Shown: positions 24,123-34,515, counted from the stretch's first letter. The stretch is DNA of 64,000 bases from an uncultured Rhodopila sp. (GCA_903851415.1 CAINOE010000049.1:168551-232550); one strand, 5' to 3'. Notes: generated by a model not told the origin, from the sequence alone. Made by a program: numbers and translations.

Positions 24123-24374
24123 TCAGGCGCTCTTGCCATGGCTGGTGATGTAATCGACCGCGTCCTTGACGGTGATGATCTTCTCCGCGGCGTCCTCGGG
24201 GATTTCGACGTTGAAGGCTTCCTCGAAAGCCATCACCAGCTCGACGGTATCAAGGCTGTCGGCGCCCAGATCATCGATGAAGGATGCTTCGGGCGTGACC
24301 TTGGCGGGATCCACGCCCAGGTGTTCCACCACGATCTCTTTGATCTTAGCGGCAATGTCTGTCGACTCGGTCAT
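24123..24374 (-). CDS. acpP: Acyl carrier protein
   Basis: [35 protein letters not shown]. Confidence 0.98.
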   Translation of the reverse strand: MTESTDIAAKIKEIVVEHLGVDPAKVTPEASFIDDLGADSLDTVELVMAFEEAFNVEIPEDAAEKIITVKDAVDYITSHGKSA

Positions 24375-24541
24375 CGGCTCGGCAACTCCTGAACTAATAC
24401 ATCGATTGAGGTCATCATCCGGTTTCCTGTCCGCGACCGGAGCCTTGTCCCGGTTCACGAAGCGAGCCCGCGCCAGACGTAGCCTCCGGCGCTTAGCACG
24501 GTTTCCCGGAAACGGGAAAGGTCAGCGACTCGTGCGTCTCC

Positions 24542-25279
24542 CTAGATCATCGCCATCCCGCCATTGACGTGCAGTGTGGCGCCCGTGACCCATCCGGCCT
24601 CGTCGGAGGCCAGATAGGCGACAGCCGCGGCAATGTCCGCCGGCTGGCCCAGCCGCTTCAGCGGGATGGACTCCGACAGTTTGGTGCGTTGCGCCTCGCC
24701 CAGCGCGTCGGTCATCGCGGTCACCACGAAGCCGGGGGCGACGACATTGATGGTGATCCCGCGCGAGGCGACCTCCTGCGCCAGCGCCTTGGTCATGCCG
24801 ACAAGGCCGGCCTTGGCGGCGGCGTAGTTGGCCTGGCCGGCATTGCCGGTGGCGCCGACGATGGAGGAAATATTGATGATCCGGCCGGCCCGGCGGCGCA
24901 GCATGCCGCGCAGCACGGCGCGGGTCAGGCGGAACGGCGCCGACAGATCGACATCGATGACCGCCTGCCAGTCCGCATCGGACATGCGCAGCGCCAGCAT
25001 GTCCCGCGTCATGCCCGCGTTGTTGACCAGGATATGCAGCGGGCCGACGGCCTTCTCCGCCGCCTCGATCAGCGCATCCGGCTCCGACGCGTCGCGCAGA
25101 TCGGCCGGGCAGACATGCGCCCGTTCCCCCAGTTCCACCGCCAGCGCTTCCAGCGCGGCGAGCCGTGTGCCGGACAGGGCGACGGCCGCGCCCTGGCGGT
25201 GCAGGACGCGCGCGATTTCAGCGCCGATGCCGCCCGAGGCGCCGGTGACCAGTGCGGCCTTGCCGTCCAAACCAAACAT
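24542..25279 (-). CDS. fabG: 3-oxoacyl-ACP reductase
   Basis: SDR: ALVTGASGGIGAEIAR, NNAG, YAAAKAG; within the fab cluster. Confidence 0.95.
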   Translation of the reverse strand: MFGLDGKAALVTGASGGIGAEIARVLHRQGAAVALSGTRLAALEALAVELGERAHVCPADLRDASEPDALIEAAEKAVGPLHILVNNAGMTRDMLALRMSDADWQAVIDVDLSAPFRLTRAVLRGMLRRRAGRIINISSIVGATGNAGQANYAAAKAGLVGMTKALAQEVASRGITINVVAPGFVVTAMTDALGEAQRTKLSESIPLKRLGQPADIAAAVAYLASDEAGWVTGATLHVNGGMAMI

Positions 25280-25295
25280 CGCCGCTTCCACTCCC

Positions 25296-26258
25296 TCAGA
25301 GACTTTTCAGCACCGCTTCGATCTCCGCCGGGGTGCCGGCGGCGATCCCGGACGCATCCGGCGCGATCCGCTTGATCAGTCCCGTCAGCACCTTGCCGGC
25401 GCCGAGCTCGACAAACCTGTCCACGCCCATGTCCGTCATGGCGCGGACGCATTCCTGCCAGCGGACGGTCGCCGTGACCTGCTGTATCAGCAGCTCGCGG
25501 ATCCGCACAGGATGGGATTCGCGCTTTGCCGAAACATTCGCCACCAGCGGCACGGATGGCACATTCGGCGCGGTGGTTTCCAGCGCCGCCGCCATCGCCT
25601 CCGCCGCAGGCTCCATCAGGGCGCAGTGGAACGGCGCCGACACCGGCAGCAGCATGGCGCGCTTGATGCCCTTGGTCTTCGCGATCTCGATCGCCCGCTC
25701 GATCGCGCTGCGGTGGCCGGAGATCACCACCTGGCCGCCGCCGTTGTCATTGGCCGGCTGCACCACTTCGGTCCGGTCCGTATCCGGCACCGCGGCGGCC
25801 TCGGCGCAAATCTCCTGCGCCTGTTTCATATCGGCGCCGAGCAGGGCGGCCATCGCCCCCTGCCCGGCCGGAACCGCCTGCTGCATGGACTGGCCGCGCA
25901 GCTTCAGCAGGCGCGCGGCATCGGGAATGGAGAACGCGCCCGCGGCGGCCAGTGCGGAGTATTCGCCCAGCGAGTGCCCGGCGACGACCAGCGCCCTGGC
26001 GGGGACGGTGATTCCGCCCTCCTGCTCCAGCACCCGCAGCACCGCCAGCGAATGCGCCATCAGTGCGGGCTGGGTGTTCTCGGTGAGGGTGAGTTCCTCG
26101 CCCGGCCCTTCGAACATCAGCTTGGACAGCTTCTGCCTGAGGGTGTCGTCGACTTCCTGGAACACCTCGCGCGCGCCGGCGAAGGCGGCGGCGAGGTCGC
26201 GGCCCATGCCGACGGCCTGGCTGCCCTGGCCCGGGAAGATGAACGCGTAAACCGGCAT
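25296..26258 (-). CDS. fabD: Malonyl CoA-ACP transacylase
   Basis: FIFPGQGSQAVGMG, GHSLGEYSALAAAGA. Confidence 0.96.
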   Translation of the reverse strand: MPVYAFIFPGQGSQAVGMGRDLAAAFAGAREVFQEVDDTLRQKLSKLMFEGPGEELTLTENTQPALMAHSLAVLRVLEQEGGITVPARALVVAGHSLGEYSALAAAGAFSIPDAARLLKLRGQSMQQAVPAGQGAMAALLGADMKQAQEICAEAAAVPDTDRTEVVQPANDNGGGQVVISGHRSAIERAIEIAKTKGIKRAMLLPVSAPFHCALMEPAAEAMAAALETTAPNVPSVPLVANVSAKRESHPVRIRELLIQQVTATVRWQECVRAMTDMGVDRFVELGAGKVLTGLIKRIAPDASGIAAGTPAEIEAVLKSL

Positions 26259-26474
26259 GCGCGGCGAGCCTCTCGGAGACGTTGGCGCGGGGGCGTAGCC
26301 GTGGGTCACGAGACTGTCAAGGAAGTCGCTGCAGCGATCGAGGGACGCCTGCGGTGACGGGCGGGAGGACGGGGCGGGGCGTCACCATGATTCGGGACCG
26401 CAACGCCGGCATCGGGGTGTTGGCGCGCGCTTCGGCCCCCTGCGTCAGGCCCGGCCGCGCCGCTTTCGCCCCCC

Positions 26475-26565
26475 TGTCACGGCCGGCCTTGTGCCGGCCA
26501 TCCAAGACTCCGCCTTCAACCAGCACCGCAAGTCGCGGATGGCCGGAATAAATCCGGCCATGATA
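26475..26565. repeat. REP/BIME-like imperfect palindrome, family B copy 1
   Basis: TGTCACGGCCGGCCTTGTGCCGGCCATCC ... GCGGATGGCCGGAATAAATCCGGCCATGATA. Confidence 0.7.
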
Positions 26566-26873
26566 CGGGGAGATTCGCTCACCGCGCGGGGTCCGCGCCC
26601 GGCGCGGGTCAGCATTGAACCGATCGCCGCCGGGTCGCGGACCGGAACGGGCTTCGCCGTTGCCCGGGGCGTCTGGTTACGGTTTTGAAAGAGCTATCGT
26701 CGCCTCCGCATCGCGGAGCCGCCTCCCCGCTTTGTCCGATCCGGCGAGGTGCGCCGGGTGACACGCGCCGGCCCCGCCCGGTTGCGGCCGCAAAGCGAGA
26801 CGGGACGGAATGCCGGCCATCCCTTGTGATCTCGCATTGAATTCCGCCGCCGCACCCAGTACACGCGCCTGTT

Positions 26874-28544
26874 ATGAGCGTGAACATGACGAATGCGGAC
26901 TGGTGGCGCGGCGCGGTGATCTACCAGATCTATCCGCGCTCCTTCCTCGACACGAATGGCGACGGCATCGGCGACCTGCCGGGCGTCACCGCGCGGCTGG
27001 ACCATGCCGCCCGGCTCGGTGCCGACGCCATCTGGCTCTGCCCGTTCTTCGTCTCGCCGCAGCGCGACTTCGGCTACGACGTGGCGGACCATCGCGACGT
27101 GGACCCGCTGTTCGGCAGCCTGGCGGATTTCGATGCGCTGCTGGCGCGGGCGCATGGGCTCGGCCTGAAGGTGCTGATCGACCAGGTCTGGAGCCATAGC
27201 TCGGTTCGGCATCCCTGGTTCCTCGCCAGCCGCGCCTCGCGCAGCGGGCCGCACGCCGACTGGTATGTCTGGGCCGATCCGGCGGCGGACGGGACGCCGC
27301 CGAATAATTGGCTGTCGGTGTTCGGCGGCGCGGCCTGGACCTGCGAGCCGCGGCGGCGGCAATACTACCTGCACCATTTCCTCAGCCACCAGCCTGCGCT
27401 CAACCTGCACAACCCGGCGGTGGCGGACGCCATGCTGGAGACCGGGCGGTTCTGGCTGGAGCGCGGCGTGGACGGGTTCCGGCTGGATGCGGTGGATTTC
27501 CTGCTGCACGACAAGGCGCTGCGGTCCAACCCGCCGGCGCAGGCGGCCGGAGCGATCCCCGCCAAGCTGTTCGCCATGCAGCTTCACCGGCACGACATGC
27601 TGCAGCCGGAGGCGCTCGGCCTGCTGGCGCGCATCCGCGGCCTGATGAATCAGTATCCCGGCACCGTGACCCTGGGCGAGATCAGCAGCCAGCCCGGCGC
27701 CTATGAGCGCGTGGCCGCCTGCACCCGGGGTTCGCACCGCCTGCACATGGCCTATACGCTGCGGCCGTTGCGCGGCGGCTTCGACGTTGCCGCCGTCTCC
27801 GCCCTGCTGCGCGACCTCGCCGCCACCGGAGACGACGGCTGGACCTGCTGGTCGTTCAGCAACCACGATGTCGAGCGCGCGGTCAGCCGCTGGAACCCGC
27901 GCCGCGGCGAGGCGCCGCCCGACCCGGCCTTTGCCCGCCTGCTGATGGCGCTGCTGCTCTCCTTGCGCGGCAGCGTCTGCCTGTATCAGGGCGAGGAACT
28001 CGGACTGCCCGAAGCCGACCTGGCGGAAGCCGATCTGCGCGACCCGTTCGGCATCGCCTATTGGCCGGAGTTCCCTGGCCGCGACGGCAGCCGAACGCCG
28101 ATGCCATGGGCCGCGGCCGGGCGCCATGGCGGATTCACCACGGCGGAGACCCCCTGGCTGCCGATGCCCCGGGCGCACCGCGTTCTCGCCGCGGACGCGC
28201 AGGAGGCGGACCCGGAGTCGCTGCTGCACGCCTACCGGCGCTTCCTGCGCTGGCGCCGCGGCGTGCCGGCTTTGATACGCGGCGCGCTGCATCCCGTCGC
28301 GCTGCCCGAGCCGCTGGTTGGCTTCGTACGCACCTATGACAGGCAACGGGTTCTGGCGCTGTTCAACCTCTCCGGCCGCCCGGTTGGCTTCGACCGCACC
28401 GCGTTCGGCCGCATGGCGGTGCGGGAGGCCAGCGGCTTTGCCGACACCGGCGCGTCCCTGCCGCCGTTCGGGGCGCTGTTCGCCGAACTCGAACCGGCGG
28501 ACGCGGCGGCAGCCTCCCTGATAGCGGCGCCGATCGGCTTTTGA
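26874..28544 (+). CDS. GH13 alpha-glucosidase family protein
   Basis: WWRGAVIYQIYPRSFLDTNGDGIGDLPGV, DGFRLDAVDF, SFSNHDVERAVSRW. Confidence 0.94.
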   Translation: MSVNMTNADWWRGAVIYQIYPRSFLDTNGDGIGDLPGVTARLDHAARLGADAIWLCPFFVSPQRDFGYDVADHRDVDPLFGSLADFDALLARAHGLGLKVLIDQVWSHSSVRHPWFLASRASRSGPHADWYVWADPAADGTPPNNWLSVFGGAAWTCEPRRRQYYLHHFLSHQPALNLHNPAVADAMLETGRFWLERGVDGFRLDAVDFLLHDKALRSNPPAQAAGAIPAKLFAMQLHRHDMLQPEALGLLARIRGLMNQYPGTVTLGEISSQPGAYERVAACTRGSHRLHMAYTLRPLRGGFDVAAVSALLRDLAATGDDGWTCWSFSNHDVERAVSRWNPRRGEAPPDPAFARLLMALLLSLRGSVCLYQGEELGLPEADLAEADLRDPFGIAYWPEFPGRDGSRTPMPWAAAGRHGGFTTAETPWLPMPRAHRVLAADAQEADPESLLHAYRRFLRWRRGVPALIRGALHPVALPEPLVGFVRTYDRQRVLALFNLSGRPVGFDRTAFGRMAVREASGFADTGASLPPFGALFAELEPADAAAASLIAAPIGF

Positions 28545-28612
28545 CCCTGCCGCTCTTCGCGCCGGGGCGATTCCGGGGCAGCATCGCAGCGCCCACGATT
28601 CAGGAGAGAAGC

Positions 28613-28921
28613 ATGATCCACGTCGTTGCCATCGTCACCGCCAAACCCGGCCAGCGCGCCGCCATCCTGGAGGCGTTCCGGGCCAACGTCCCGGCGGTTC
28701 ATGCCGAGGCGGGCTGCATCGAATACGGCCCGGCGACCGACGCCGAGGGTGTCGGCCCCTTGCAGACCCCGTTCGGCCCCGACACCTTCGTGGTGCTGGA
28801 GAAATGGGAGAGCCTGGAGCACCTCAAGGCGCACGGCGCCTCCGCGCACATGAAGGCGTATGCCGCGAAGACGAAGGAGCTGATCGCCGCCCGGGTGATC
28901 CACGTGCTGTCCCCGGCCTGA
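28613..28921 (+). CDS. Putative quinol monooxygenase (ABM domain)
   Basis: IHVVAIVTAKPGQRAAILEAFRANVPAVHAEAGCIEYGP...VVLEKWES. Confidence 0.88.
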   Translation: MIHVVAIVTAKPGQRAAILEAFRANVPAVHAEAGCIEYGPATDAEGVGPLQTPFGPDTFVVLEKWESLEHLKAHGASAHMKAYAAKTKELIAARVIHVLSPA

Positions 28922-28936
28922 CGCCGGAGCCTGCCG

Positions 28937-29623
28937 TCAGAACACGGTGGACAGCGCGTTGACCACCAGCCCGACGATCGCGGCGACGAAGAAAAACGAG
29001 AAGATCCCGTGCACCAGCGTCACCCGGCGCATCGAAGTCGAGGTGACGACGACATCGGTGGTGCCGTAGCACATGGCGACGGTAAATGCGTAATACATGA
29101 AATCCCAGTAGTCCGGAGTCGGCTTGCCGGTGTATCTCATGCCCTGGTCGTATGGCCCCCCGCCCGCCTGCTGCGGGTCGTGGTAGTATCTGTGCATGTA
29201 ATGCAGGCCGAACAGGATGTGCGCCAGCATCCAGGCGAGGCACACCGCGGCCAAAGACGTTCCCATATGAATCATGCGCAGCAAGCGCGACGCGTTGTCC
29301 AGGTGCATCAGCGCGGCGACCGCCACGAGGCTGATCAGCGACAGCAGGGCGGCGCAGATCAGCGTGCGGCGGCTGTTCGGCTCGGCGCTGTGCGCCAGTT
29401 CGGCGGCCTGCTCCGGGGTCGCCACGTCCATCAGGCCGACGAACAATCCGATATAGACGGCGGCGGCGAGGTCGAAGCAGATGATCAGCCGCATCTCCAC
29501 CGGCAGCGACAGGGTTGCGAACGCCCCGGCGGCGGCGGCGAGCAGCGACAGGATCAGCCGCCCGAAAGGCCGCAAAAACCAGGGAATGCCCGCGGCGGCG
29601 GATCGGAAGGACGGCCGGTTCAT
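28937..29623 (-). CDS. DUF1345 family membrane protein
   Basis: Multi-TM; DYWDFMYYAFTVAMCYGTTDVVVTSTSMRRVTLVHGIFSFFF is a DUF1345 signature. Confidence 0.85.
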   Translation of the reverse strand: MNRPSFRSAAAGIPWFLRPFGRLILSLLAAAAGAFATLSLPVEMRLIICFDLAAAVYIGLFVGLMDVATPEQAAELAHSAEPNSRRTLICAALLSLISLVAVAALMHLDNASRLLRMIHMGTSLAAVCLAWMLAHILFGLHYMHRYYHDPQQAGGGPYDQGMRYTGKPTPDYWDFMYYAFTVAMCYGTTDVVVTSTSMRRVTLVHGIFSFFFVAAIVGLVVNALSTVF

Positions 29624-29697
29624 CGCAACACCCCGCTTGCGGCGCAACGACCGTAGCATACCCGGATCGCCCGGCGCAACGATCGCGCGGCCCGGCT

Positions 29698-30234
29698 TCA
29701 GCTCAGCTCGTACTCCACCTCCGGCGTATAGACGGAAGCCTCCTTGCCGAGCTGCGAGCTGAACAGCGTGAAATGCTCCACCGGCACCGGATCCGCGCGG
29801 AACAGATTATGCGCCTGCACGTAGGACACCAGCTTGCCCTCCGCCACGTTGTCCAGCCGCGCCAGGGTCACATGCGGCTGGAACCGCCGCCGCTCCGGCT
29901 CCAGCCCGCAGCGCTGCAGCGCGATCTCGATCTTGTTCTGCAAATGGTCCAGTTGCGGGTTGCGCTCCACCCCGACCCACAGCGCCGTGCTGCGCCCGCC
30001 CTTGGCGAAGGTGCCGACGCCCGCCAGGGTCAGCGAAAATCCGCGCGCCCGCAGCCCGCTCAGCGCGAGGTCGATGTCCTCGGCGCGGTGGCCGGGAGTC
30101 TCGCCGATGAACCGCAGCGTGAGATGGTAGTTCGCCGGAGGCACCCAGCGCGCGCCCGGCAATCCGCCGCCCGCCAGGGCCGCAAGCCTCTCCCGCAGAC
30201 TCCACGGCAGGTCGAGGGCGACAAACAGTCTCAT
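29698..30234 (-). CDS. thpR: RNA 2',3'-cyclic phosphodiesterase (2H family)
   Basis: RLFVALDLP, HLTLRFIGE and HVTLARL (two HxT motifs). Confidence 0.92.
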   Translation of the reverse strand: MRLFVALDLPWSLRERLAALAGGGLPGARWVPPANYHLTLRFIGETPGHRAEDIDLALSGLRARGFSLTLAGVGTFAKGGRSTALWVGVERNPQLDHLQNKIEIALQRCGLEPERRRFQPHVTLARLDNVAEGKLVSYVQAHNLFRADPVPVEHFTLFSSQLGKEASVYTPEVEYELS

Positions 30235-30243
30235 CGCGGCACC

Positions 30244-30837
30244 TTAGGCGGGCTTCGCCTGCAACAACAGCTTTTCCACCAGCGGCAGGATTCGGGCAAC
30301 GATTCGCCGTACCCCCTCCGGATTCGGGTGCATCCGGTCCGCCTGGTTGAGGTCGTCCACCGCCGCCACGCCCTGCAGGAAGAACGGATCGTACAGCACG
30401 CCCGGCCGCGTCCCCAGGCGGTCGAACACCGCGCGGAACGCCGCCTCGTAATCCGGGCCGAGATTGGGCGGCGCATACATGCCGGTCAGCAGCACCGGGA
30501 TATGCTTCGCCGCCAGCGCGTCCAGGATGGCGCTGAGGTTCGCCTCCATGTCCTTCGGGTCGAGGCCGCGCAGCCCGTCATTGGCGCCGAGCTCGACGAT
30601 CGCCGCATCCGCGCCGTCGCCCAGCGCCCAATCGAGCCGCGCCCGGCCGCCGGCGCTGGTGTCGCCGGAGACCGCGCCGTCGATGATCGCAACGTCGTGG
30701 CCGTGCGCCTTCAGCGCCTGCTGCAACTGCGACTCGAACCCCTGCCCGTGCGGCAATCCGTAACCGGCCGAAAGCGAATCGCCCAGCACCAGGAGCCGCG
30801 GCGGCGCGGCGGCGGCGGCATTCAGAACAGATAACAT
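30244..30837 (-). CDS. Arylesterase / TesA-like SGNH hydrolase
   Basis: LLVLGDSLSAGYGL, VELGANDGLRG, DRMHPNPEG. Confidence 0.93.
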   Translation of the reverse strand: MLSVLNAAAAAPPRLLVLGDSLSAGYGLPHGQGFESQLQQALKAHGHDVAIIDGAVSGDTSAGGRARLDWALGDGADAAIVELGANDGLRGLDPKDMEANLSAILDALAAKHIPVLLTGMYAPPNLGPDYEAAFRAVFDRLGTRPGVLYDPFFLQGVAAVDDLNQADRMHPNPEGVRRIVARILPLVEKLLLQAKPA

Positions 30838-30895
30838 TATTGCAACCACGCACCAGCCCTTTCGCGCCCGGGGCGTGCCACAATATACCGGAACC

Positions 30896-31615
30896 ATGGA
30901 TGCCATTCCGACCACTCCGCCGCTTGCCGGCGCCATCATGCCGCTGGTGCGGATCAGGGACCTGCACCTCAGCGTGCCGTCCGCTGCCGGACCGGTCAAC
31001 ATCCTGCGCGGGGTAGCGCTCGACATCGCGAGGGGCGAGGCGGTCGGACTTGTCGGCCCCTCCGGCTCGGGCAAGACAAGTCTGCTGATGGTGCTGGCCG
31101 GGCTGGAACGCGCCAGCTCGGGCAGCGTCGCGCTGGACGGGCGGGAGATCACCGCCCTGAACGAGGACGCATTGGCAAGGCTGCGCCGCGAGAGCGTCGG
31201 CATCGTCTTCCAGGCCTTCCACCTGATCCCCACCATGACCGCGCTGGAGAACGTCGCGGTGCCGCTGGAGCTGGCGGGGGTGCGCGACGCCGCTGACCGG
31301 GCGCGCGCGGCGCTGGACTCCGTGGGCCTGTCGCACCGGCTGACGCATTTGCCCGGCCAGTTGTCCGGCGGCGAGCAGCAGCGCGTCGCGCTCGCCCGCG
31401 CCTTCGCCCCGGAGCCGGCGCTGCTGCTGGCCGACGAGCCGACGGGGAATCTCGACCACGCCACTGGACAGGCGGTGATCGACCTGCTGTTCGCGCTCCG
31501 GCAACGCACCGGGACGACCCTGCTGCTGATCACCCACGACCGTGACCTGGCTTCCCGCTGTGATCGGCAGGTGCATCTGTCGGACGGCCGGGTGGATGAG
31601 GCGGTGGCGGCGTGA
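30896..31615 (+). CDS. ABC transporter ATP-binding protein (YbbA/LolD-like)
   Basis: Walker A GPSGSGKTS, LSGGEQQRVALARAF, LLLADEPTGNLD; divergent from the TesA-like gene. Confidence 0.94.
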   Translation: MDAIPTTPPLAGAIMPLVRIRDLHLSVPSAAGPVNILRGVALDIARGEAVGLVGPSGSGKTSLLMVLAGLERASSGSVALDGREITALNEDALARLRRESVGIVFQAFHLIPTMTALENVAVPLELAGVRDAADRARAALDSVGLSHRLTHLPGQLSGGEQQRVALARAFAPEPALLLADEPTGNLDHATGQAVIDLLFALRQRTGTTLLLITHDRDLASRCDRQVHLSDGRVDEAVAA

Positions 31616-31705
31616 GGAGAGTCCCCGGTTATCCGTCGGGGCCCGCCACCCTACAAGCGGCAAGGCCCCGCAACCCTCGATCGTCGCGGCCCCGCAACCG
31701 TCGAT

Positions 31706-31816
31706 CGTCATGGCCCGGCTTGTCCGGGCAACCTGTCGCGGCACGTGCCTTGGGCGGTGCCCTGGACATGCGAGCGCGTGCGGCGATAGGTGGCCCGGAC
31801 AAGCCGGGCCATGACG
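31706..31816. repeat. REP/BIME-like imperfect palindrome, family A copy 1
   Basis: CGTCATGGCCCGGCTTGTCCGGGCAACCT ... AGGTGGCCCGGACAAGCCGGGCCATGACG; 29-nt arms with one mismatch. Confidence 0.8.
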
Positions 31817-31898
31817 ATTTTTATGTGCCGCGCTGCTTTTATGTGCCGCGCCGCTCCTTTGCGCCGCGCCACGGCGATTGTCCCTCGGGTCACCCGCT

Positions 31899-34403
31899 AT
31901 GATCCTCGCCCTCACCCTCGCCCGCCGCGAACTGCGCGGCGGCGTGCGTGGCCTGTGGATCGTCCTGCTCTGCCTCGCGCTCGGCGTCGGCGTCATCGCC
32001 TCCGTCGGCACCCTGCGCGCCGCCGTCGATGCCGGTCTGGCCACCGACGGCCGCGCCCTGCTCGGCGGCGACCTGGAGATCGACGGCGGCTCCCAGCCCC
32101 TCCCCGCCACCCTGGACGACTGGCTGCACGCCCGCGGCGCGACGACCTCCGGCGTGACCCAGATGCGCTCGATGCTGGTGGCGCCGTCCGGCGAGCGGCA
32201 ACTGATCGAGCTGAAAGCCGTCGATGCGAACTGGCCGCTAACCGGCGCCGCGGCCCTGTCGCCGGACCAGCCGCTCGCCGGGGCCCTGCGGCAACAGGAC
32301 GGGCATTACGGCCTGCTGGCCGAGCCGATCGTGCTGGATCGCCTGCATCTCAAACCGGGAGACATCGTCCGGCTGGGCACGGCCAGCTTCCGGGTCTCCG
32401 GCGCGCTGACGCATGAACCCGACCGGGTGGCGACCGCCGCGATCCTCGGCCCGCGCGTTTTGATCTCCGCCGACGCGCTGCCCGCCACCGGCCTGCTCGC
32501 CCCCGGCGCCATGGTGCGCTACGCGGTGCGCCTGACCGCCCCGGACGCGCCCGCTTTGGCCGCGGCGATCCATGAGCAATTCGCCAAACAAGGCTGGCGC
32601 ATCCGCGACCCCGGCGATGCCGCCCCCGGAGTCCGCCGCTTCATCGACCAGACCGCGTTGTTCCTGACCCTCGTCGGCCTGACCTCATTGCTCGTGGGAG
32701 GCATCGGCGTCGCCAACGGCGTGCGCGCCTGGCTGGACGCGCGGGCGCGCACCATCGCGACATTGCGCTGCCTCGGCGCCTCGCCCGGGCTGGTGTTCGT
32801 CGTCTGCCTGATCCAGGTGATGGTTCTCGCCGTCGGCGGCATCGTCATCGGCGTCAGCATCGGCGCGCTGCTGCCGCTGCTGGGCGCGCGGTTCCTGACG
32901 CCAATCCTGCCGGTGCCGCCGGTGCTCGGGGTGTATCCGGGGCCGCTGGCGCTGGCGGCGGCCTACGGGCTTCTTATTGCGCTGTGCTTCTCGCTCTGGC
33001 CGCTCGGGCGCGCCGCCCGCATCCCCGGCGGCGCGCTGTTCCGCGACGGGCTGATCCCGGAGGCGACACGGCCCGCCGCCACCCTGGTCATCGCCAACAT
33101 CGCTTTGGCCGCCGGCCTTATCGGCCTGACGGTCGCCACCGCGACCGACCGGATGTTCGCGCTGTATTTCTGTCTCGCCGCCGGGCTGACCTTGCTGCTG
33201 TTCCGCGGCGGCGCCTCCGCCGTCATGGCGCTGGCGCGGCGGGCGCCGCGGGTGGCATGGCCGTCGGTCCGCCTCGGCGTCGGCAACCTGCACCGCCCCG
33301 GCGCGCCGGCGCCGCTGCTGCTGCTGTCGGCCGGCCTCGGCCTGTCCACGCTGGCCTCGGTGGCGCTGATCCAGGGCAACATGCAGCACCAGATCCAGGA
33401 GCAGTTGCCGACAAACGCGCCCAGCTTCTTCTTCGTCGATATCCAGAACGACCAGCTTCCCCGCTTCGAGCAGATCGTCCGCGCGCAGCCCGGCATGCAG
33501 GAGCTGAAGCAGGTGCCGTCGCTGCGCGCCCGGGTCGTTGCAGTGAACGGCGTTCCGGCCGAGAACGTCAAAGCCACCGAAGACACCGCCTGGGCGCTGC
33601 GCGGCGATCGCGGCCTGACCTATGCCGCCACGCCGCCGGAGGGCACCCGACTGGTTGCCGGCACCTGGTGGCCGGCCGATTACGACGGGCCGCCGCTGGT
33701 GTCGTTCGACGCCGGCATGGCGAAAGGCTGGCATGCCGGCATCGGCGACGTCATCCGGGTCAACGTGCTCGGCCGCGACATCGACCTCAAAATAGCCAAT
33801 CTGCGCGACATCGCCTGGCAATCGTTCGGCATCAACTTCTTCATGGTCGCCAGCCCGGGCCTGCTGGCGCACGCGCCGCATACCCATATCGCAACGGTCC
33901 GGATCGCCGATGCGGCGCAGGCCGGCCTGCTCCGCGCGGTGACCGACGCGCTGCCGAACGTCACCGGCATCCGCGTGGAGGACGTGCTGGCCGCCGTCGC
34001 GGGATTGCTGAACCAGGTGGCGGCGGCGCTGACCGTGACCGGGGCGTTGACGTTGCTCGCCGGCACCTTCGTCCTAGTGGGCGCGGTGGCGGCCGGGCAG
34101 CGGCGGCGGGTGCGGGAGGCGGTGATCCTGAAAACGCTCGGCGCGACCCGCGCGCAGATCCGGGCCGCCTGGCTGACGGAATTCGGTTTGCTCGGCCTGG
34201 TCGCCGGCCTGATCGCCTCGGTTGTCGGCTCGGCCGCGAGCTTCGCGGTCACACATTACATTCTGCACACGGAGTGGATTTTCATGCCCGTCACGCTTAT
34301 TGTCACACTCGCGGGAGCACTCGCACTGATGCTGCTTTTCGGCTATGCTGGAACAGCAGCCGCTTTGCGGGTCAGGCCGGCGCCGCTCCTGAGGAACGAG
34401 TAG
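31899..34403 (+). CDS. ABC transporter permease, FtsX-like (YbbP-like)
   Basis: Large permease with repeated TM/periplasmic modules directly downstream of the ATPase. Confidence 0.9.
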   Translation: MILALTLARRELRGGVRGLWIVLLCLALGVGVIASVGTLRAAVDAGLATDGRALLGGDLEIDGGSQPLPATLDDWLHARGATTSGVTQMRSMLVAPSGERQLIELKAVDANWPLTGAAALSPDQPLAGALRQQDGHYGLLAEPIVLDRLHLKPGDIVRLGTASFRVSGALTHEPDRVATAAILGPRVLISADALPATGLLAPGAMVRYAVRLTAPDAPALAAAIHEQFAKQGWRIRDPGDAAPGVRRFIDQTALFLTLVGLTSLLVGGIGVANGVRAWLDARARTIATLRCLGASPGLVFVVCLIQVMVLAVGGIVIGVSIGALLPLLGARFLTPILPVPPVLGVYPGPLALAAAYGLLIALCFSLWPLGRAARIPGGALFRDGLIPEATRPAATLVIANIALAAGLIGLTVATATDRMFALYFCLAAGLTLLLFRGGASAVMALARRAPRVAWPSVRLGVGNLHRPGAPAPLLLLSAGLGLSTLASVALIQGNMQHQIQEQLPTNAPSFFFVDIQNDQLPRFEQIVRAQPGMQELKQVPSLRARVVAVNGVPAENVKATEDTAWALRGDRGLTYAATPPEGTRLVAGTWWPADYDGPPLVSFDAGMAKGWHAGIGDVIRVNVLGRDIDLKIANLRDIAWQSFGINFFMVASPGLLAHAPHTHIATVRIADAAQAGLLRAVTDALPNVTGIRVEDVLAAVAGLLNQVAAALTVTGALTLLAGTFVLVGAVAAGQRRRVREAVILKTLGATRAQIRAAWLTEFGLLGLVAGLIASVVGSAASFAVTHYILHTEWIFMPVTLIVTLAGALALMLLFGYAGTAAALRVRPAPLLRNE

Positions 34404-34452
34404 CGCAGATAGTGCATTCCGTCCGGCCCCGCTGACGGACAGTGTTTGAACC

Positions 34453-34515
34453 GCCCAGGTTGGTCTCCGGCTGCTCCCTATGCCGGAAGGGTGATCGGGT
34501 ATAACCAACGCGGGC
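34453..34515 (+). ncRNA. Candidate ybhL-leader-like structured RNA upstream of the BI-1/YbhL gene
   Basis: Nested stems: GCCC(34453-56)/GGGC(34512-15), GUUGGU(34459-64)/ACCAAC(34504-09), inner CCGGC/GCCGG; ~27 nt upstream of the YbhL-family start. Family assignment is from memory of an alphaproteobacterial ybhL leader motif. Confidence 0.5.

Noticed and set aside
31612-31902. Short + ORFs around 31542-31902 (MRRVPGYPSG..., MTWLPAVIGR...)
   Set aside because: Generated by the REP-like palindrome and flanking direct repeats; translations are the recurrent MARLVRA/WPGQAGP artefact.
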